A stretch of DNA of 64,000 nucleotides from Gp6-AA40 sp035293405 (GTDB lineage: Bacteria; Acidobacteriota; Vicinamibacteria; Vicinamibacterales; UBA2999), in NCBI GenBank assembly GCA_035293405.1, contig DATDOE010000041.1:11023-75022 (forward strand). Direction: 5' to 3'. Below the pieces are notes generated by a model. The model had not been told where the DNA came from. It searched no databases and saw nothing but the letters and a program-made list of their open reading frames with translations. Below, in pieces: positions 60,665 through 64,000 of the stretch (position 1 is its first letter; the number at the start of each line of letters is the position of its first letter). The translations under genes and the position numbers were made by a program.

Positions 60665-62128
60665 ATGAGAGATCAAAAACCGGATGGCGCTGAGCGCCCG
60701 GTTCACACTGACGCAGCCGGACACCTGTCCTGCGATACGCTGCGCGATTTCGCGCCGCTCCTGAAGGTCGACGCGGTGAAGCCTGGTGACGTGATTCTCA
60801 CGCGCGGCCGCGGCCGCAGGGCCGACCTCATTGCCACAGCCACGCGAGGTGAGTTCTCCCACGCGTCTCTGTGGTTGCCTGTCCTGGGGTTTACGGGGCG
60901 ACCGTGTCTTTTCGAAGCGGATGGAGCCGGCGTCGGGTTCACGCTGCTTCGGCAGATCTACCTGACCGGCCCTGGACTCAGTTCCATCTCGACCTACAGG
61001 ATCCTGCATGGGCCTGTCGCGCCGAAGCTCCTTCGGCACCCGCGCGTTGGTGGGTTGCCGGCGCGCGAACTCGTGGACGCGGCGGACCGGCTGTTCAAGA
61101 AGGTGTTGCATCACCGCTATTCAGCGCTTACCCGCATGGTACCCGCCGTCAATTTGCCGCTTCGCATCGAAGCAATTGCCAGGACACTAGCGCGAACCGT
61201 CGATCGGGTTACCGGCGTCGACGAAGACGACGGCTTTTACTGCTCTGAGCTCGTACGAATGTTCTTCGCGGAGCTTGGATTGGATCTGTTCCACGGCGAG
61301 ACTGGTCCAGCCTGCATTTCGCCGAACGCGCTCGATTCGCCGTCCTGCCTTCTTGACGAAGTTCGCGACGCCTTCGTCGTCATCGACAATATCGGGTCAG
61401 ACATTCAGGGCTTTGAAAGTCAATGCCACATTCCCGGACGTGAACAGAGGTTGCCCCCACTGGTTGAGAGCCAGGACCGCGCCCGTCACTCGGCGAACAG
61501 AATGCGCACGCTTTTCGAGAAGATGCGGGCGATGTCAGAACGTATCGATCACCTCAGCGAGACGCAGGGCCGCACTTTGTACGCGCAGGTGGCACAATCC
61601 ACCGAGAGAGCATTCGCGAGCGGCGACGATGAAGTTGCAGCAAGGTTCGGGGACTACCTGGTGGCCCTTCACTACATCAACCACGTGGAGCGGCAGATAC
61701 ACGACTACCACCGCCGTATGACCGCCAGTGAAGCCATCCCCGTCGAATCGGATGCATGGTCGCCAGCATATGTCGCGCTTACGCAGACGTTTGTGCTGTC
61801 GCGACTCGACCTGCATCTGAAGTACTTCCGTTCTCATGTCACCTATACGCTCCAGCAGATTCGGAGGCAGTGTAGGCTCGCAGGCGAGTGCTGGCGCGGG
61901 AAGCGATTGGAGCGCGTCCGGCGCGAGTTCCTCGAGGAATGGCGCGAGGCCCGCACGGGGTTGCGCCGTGTTGCCAGGTCCGTAGCCGAGACGAAGGGAA
62001 TCGAGGCCCTCTCGCCTGAATCAATGTCGTATGTCGACGAGGTTCTCGAAGCCGCTGCGGTGACGGCGATGCAGGACTGTCCAATGGTATGGTCAGGCTT
62101 CGGGCGCCGCGATCCGTTGCGAGGCTGA
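60665..62128 (+). CDS. YiiX/NlpC-P60-like permuted papain-fold hydrolase with helical C-terminal domain
   Basis: 487 aa. Residues ~35-220 form a papain-like core with permuted order: KPGDVILTRGRG.. and GEFSHASLWLPV supply the His (H near residue 68), GRPCLFEADGAG follows, and DDGFYCSELVRMFFAEL (Cys near 196) supplies the nucleophile. That His-then-Cys order is typical of YiiX/lecithin-retinol-acyltransferase-like (NlpC/P60 superfamily) enzymes, which act as amidases or acyltransferases. Residues ~270-487 are all helix (coiled coil) with no match I know. Chosen start ATG 60665; TTG just before it is less usual. No signal peptide. Stands alone. Confidence 0.65.
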   Translation: MRDQKPDGAERPVHTDAAGHLSCDTLRDFAPLLKVDAVKPGDVILTRGRGRRADLIATATRGEFSHASLWLPVLGFTGRPCLFEADGAGVGFTLLRQIYLTGPGLSSISTYRILHGPVAPKLLRHPRVGGLPARELVDAADRLFKKVLHHRYSALTRMVPAVNLPLRIEAIARTLARTVDRVTGVDEDDGFYCSELVRMFFAELGLDLFHGETGPACISPNALDSPSCLLDEVRDAFVVIDNIGSDIQGFESQCHIPGREQRLPPLVESQDRARHSANRMRTLFEKMRAMSERIDHLSETQGRTLYAQVAQSTERAFASGDDEVAARFGDYLVALHYINHVERQIHDYHRRMTASEAIPVESDAWSPAYVALTQTFVLSRLDLHLKYFRSHVTYTLQQIRRQCRLAGECWRGKRLERVRREFLEEWREARTGLRRVARSVAETKGIEALSPESMSYVDEVLEAAAVTAMQDCPMVWSGFGRRDPLRG

Positions 62129-62429
62129 AGGTCCAACCCTGCACTCGTCGTAACACTCTCACACCGGTTCATGCTCGAGACGCCACTGATACACGTACAC
62201 GAGGGACGGAGGGTTCGACAGTGCCCGTCAGGGATGGCTAACGAGTCGCCTAGTGTTTATCTATCTCCGCGGGATACGCAACCGTTGGCGCTGCTCATTG
62301 GGGCGACGATTGTGAAACATGGAGGCGTGTCGTGCGGTCGCCCTGTTGTTACAGGCTTTGAGGGTTTCTGTACTTTGTGATCTTCGTGATCTTTGTGGCC
62401 CAGAATCTTCGCGTCCTTCGTGGCGAGGC
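62129..62429. other. Gap of 300 bp without recognised gene
   Basis: The stretch 62171-62380 has an open frame on the plus strand but no codon or motif support. TTTGTGATCTTCGTGATCTTTGTGG and an inverted CTTCGCGTCCTTCGTGG (62374-62432) form a weak hairpin of the same style as the other border repeats. Nothing else seen. Confidence 0.4.
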
Positions 62430-63305
62430 TCAATGCTTGCGAATGAACGCGAGCACCGATCGGTTGAAGATTTCCGGCTGCTCCCAATAGGACGAGTGGC
62501 CGGCCTCCGGGACGACGACGGACTCGGCGCCTTTGACGCGTGCCGCGAAGAGGCGCTGGACGGCCGGCGGGGCGTAGAGGTCGGCGTCGCCGGTGAGCAG
62601 CAGCGTCGGGACCTTGATGGTCTCGAGCAGCGCAAACGTCACCCGGTTGCGAAAGGTCTGAGGGGCCGGCGTCCCTCCGGGACGCGCGGTTCGTTCCAGG
62701 GCCTTCCAGCGCTCGGCGCCAGCGGGGTTGGCGACCCGATACGAGGGCCCGAGCTCGCGCATATCTGGAGGCATGGCCAGGAACTCCGGAGGGCGGACGC
62801 GCCGGCCCATTTCGAGATACTCCGGATCCTGCACGCCACCGATGCTGTTGGCCACGACGAGGCTGCGCAGCCGCTGTGGGAACGACAACGCATAGTCCCA
62901 GGCGACGAATCCGCCGGCCGCGGTGCCGACCAGGTGGAAACGATCGATCTTCAGGAAGTCCATGAGGCCCTGGAGATCGTCGGCGCCGGTGCCAGGTTGT
63001 GCTCCGGCGGGATCGGCGGTCGAGCGCCCATAGCCCCGCCGATCGTAGGTGATAACGCGGAAGCCACGTGCCGTGAACACCGGGCGCTGGTACTCCCAGA
63101 CACGACTGCTTCCCGTGGCGGCGTGGACGAAGACGACAGGGGCGCCGGTGCCGCCGGTGTCCGTGAACCACAGGCGCATACCAGGCAGCTCCGCGTACGC
63201 CTCGCGTGCGGACGCGGGCGCCTGCGCCAACGAGAGAAGTTGAAATAGAGCGATAAAGCCCGCGAGGAGCATCACTGCCTGCGATCTGCCAAGACCGGCT
63301 GTCAT
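62430..63305 (-). CDS. Alpha/beta hydrolase-fold protein with nucleophile serine replaced by Ala
   Basis: 291 aa from ATG 63305 (MTAGLGRSQAVMLLAGFIALFQLL), which gives a signal peptide; an ATG 27 bp upstream is also possible. Oxyanion region PVVFVHAATGSSRVWEYQ, then YDRRGYGRS, then the nucleophile elbow HLVGTAAGGFVAWDYAL, where GxSxG is read as GTAAG: the codon is GCG, one base from TCG (Ser). Asp (TGDADLY) and His (EAGHSSYWEQP) of the triad remain. It therefore resembles an epoxide hydrolase/lactonase-like enzyme that cannot act by a serine. Function unknown. Confidence 0.75.
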   Translation of the reverse strand: MTAGLGRSQAVMLLAGFIALFQLLSLAQAPASAREAYAELPGMRLWFTDTGGTGAPVVFVHAATGSSRVWEYQRPVFTARGFRVITYDRRGYGRSTADPAGAQPGTGADDLQGLMDFLKIDRFHLVGTAAGGFVAWDYALSFPQRLRSLVVANSIGGVQDPEYLEMGRRVRPPEFLAMPPDMRELGPSYRVANPAGAERWKALERTARPGGTPAPQTFRNRVTFALLETIKVPTLLLTGDADLYAPPAVQRLFAARVKGAESVVVPEAGHSSYWEQPEIFNRSVLAFIRKH

Positions 63306-63373
63306 CGCTGCATAGACTACACCTGTCTTCAACGATCCTTGACCCCCCTCTCCGAAGGTTGTATGTACGCCGC

Positions 63374-64000
63374 ATGCTCAGCCTCATCACCGTCATGCTC
63401 CTCGGAGTGCAGTCCGGATCGGCGTCGTGCGAGAAGCTTGCTGCGCTGGCGTTGCCGAACACCACGATCACCTCGGCGCAGCTCGTGCCGGCCGGTCCCT
63501 TCACGCCCACACCGCAAGGGCCTCCGGGAGGGCCGGTAACCGCGCCGGCTGCACCGGCTGGCGGTCGCGGGGCGCAGGCCGGCGGTCGAGGACAGGGGCC
63601 AGCCGCCGCACCAGCGACGAGGCTGCCCGCGCATTGCCGTGTCGCGGTCGTGCTGAAGCCGTCCGCCGACTCGCACATTGAAATGGAAGTATGGTTGCCG
63701 GCTGAGAACTGGAACGGCAAGTTCCAGGCGGTCGGCAACGGCGGATGGGCCGGCGTCATCAGCTATCCCGCGCTCAGCACCGCGCTGCAGGAGGGCTACG
63801 CGACCGCATCGACCGACACCGGCCACAAGGGCGGCAACGCGCTCTTTGCGCTCGGGCATCCCGAGAAGCTCGTCGACTTCGCCTACCGCGCAGTGCACGA
63901 GATGACGGTGCAGTCGAAAGCGATCATCAATGCCTACTACAACCGTCCCGCGCGCCTGTCGTACTGGAATGGCTGCTCGACGGGCGGACGCCAGGGATTG
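63374..64000 (+). CDS. Tannase/feruloyl esterase family protein, 3' truncated by the window
   Basis: 209 codons visible from ATG 63374 to the window end. Signal peptide (MLSLITVMLLGVQSGSA), then CEKLAALALPNTTITSAQLV, a typical opening of the family with its first Cys, a Gly/Pro/Ala-rich insert, then IEMEVWLPAENWNGKFQAVGNGGWAG and GYATASTDTGHKGG. The nucleophile motif SYWNGCSTGGRQG is the last thing visible; Ser is in GCSTGG, with the adjacent Cys that forms the family's disulfide. It cleaves ester bonds of gallate or hydroxycinnamate in the periplasm or outside. Remaining triad Asp and His lie beyond the window. Confidence 0.88.
   Translation, partial: MLSLITVMLLGVQSGSASCEKLAALALPNTTITSAQLVPAGPFTPTPQGPPGGPVTAPAAPAGGRGAQAGGRGQGPAAAPATRLPAHCRVAVVLKPSADSHIEMEVWLPAENWNGKFQAVGNGGWAGVISYPALSTALQEGYATASTDTGHKGGNALFALGHPEKLVDFAYRAVHEMTVQSKAIINAYYNRPARLSYWNGCSTGGRQGL

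Noticed and set aside
62171..62380. 69-codon ORF between the papain-like and alpha/beta hydrolase genes
   Set aside because: No ribosome binding site, motif or coding bias; overlaps a repeat-like stretch.

Overview
The window reads as a piece of a high-GC genome, most likely an Acidobacteriota bacterium of the Vicinamibacteria (subdivision 6) type. This is inferred from gene content: a TonB receptor with a carboxypeptidase-like N-terminal domain, several secreted 'WGDPDLQG' proteins, quinoprotein beta-propellers, CRTAC1/ASPIC-UnbV proteins, a DUF6152 protein and many intergenic hairpin repeats. No rRNA or intact tRNA is present. Both ends cut through genes: a secreted protein at 1 and a tannase-like esterase at 64000.

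Layout. 1-8.1 kb is housekeeping: flippase-like membrane protein, RRM protein, gluQ, an overlapping aat-clpS-clpA set, pdxH, and a DUF998 membrane protein. 8.1-8.85 kb is gene-free and holds a ~190-nt hairpin. 8.85-15.6 kb is an AddB/AddA-type helicase-nuclease pair. 15.6-23.5 kb holds small genes, a 7Fe ferredoxin, a secreted propeller, a cytochrome lipoprotein with two paralogous membrane proteins, a STAS-DUF4956 fusion coupled to a phospholipase-D-like protein, and a pair of overlapping thymidylate-kinase-like genes, the first of which lacks a usable P-loop. 23.6-34.8 kb carries surface and periplasmic functions: two TonB receptors, a metallophosphoesterase, a serine hydrolase, a ModA-like binding protein, a second cytochrome lipoprotein, and a PadR regulator with a HAAS-Wzz fusion.

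35-43 kb is a periplasmic oxidation cluster: two PQQ-type propeller dehydrogenases among three paralogous secreted proteins of unknown function. It is followed by an alkA gene broken by one stop codon, an acetyl-CoA synthetase and a YhdH/AcuI-type reductase. 47-49 kb is foreign, lower-GC DNA between two inverted copies of a ~290 bp palindromic element. It holds an integrase pseudogene, a membrane protein of unknown function and the 3' part of a tRNA-Leu(CAG), probably an old attachment site. 49-64 kb holds a core MetE, two further secreted proteins, a DUF485/ActP acetate uptake pair, a TPR/FG-GAP/ASPIC protein, a CRTAC1 protein coupled to an RnfD-like membrane protein, a DinB protein, a papain-like (YiiX-type) hydrolase, an alpha/beta hydrolase without its serine, and the tannase fragment.

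The noncoding DNA stands out. Short-unit (7-8 bp) tandem arrays, three hairpin repeat families and a MITE-like family occupy many gene borders, and one array lies inside a coding sequence. A complex folded region upstream of the 27.3 kb lipoprotein is a candidate structured RNA.
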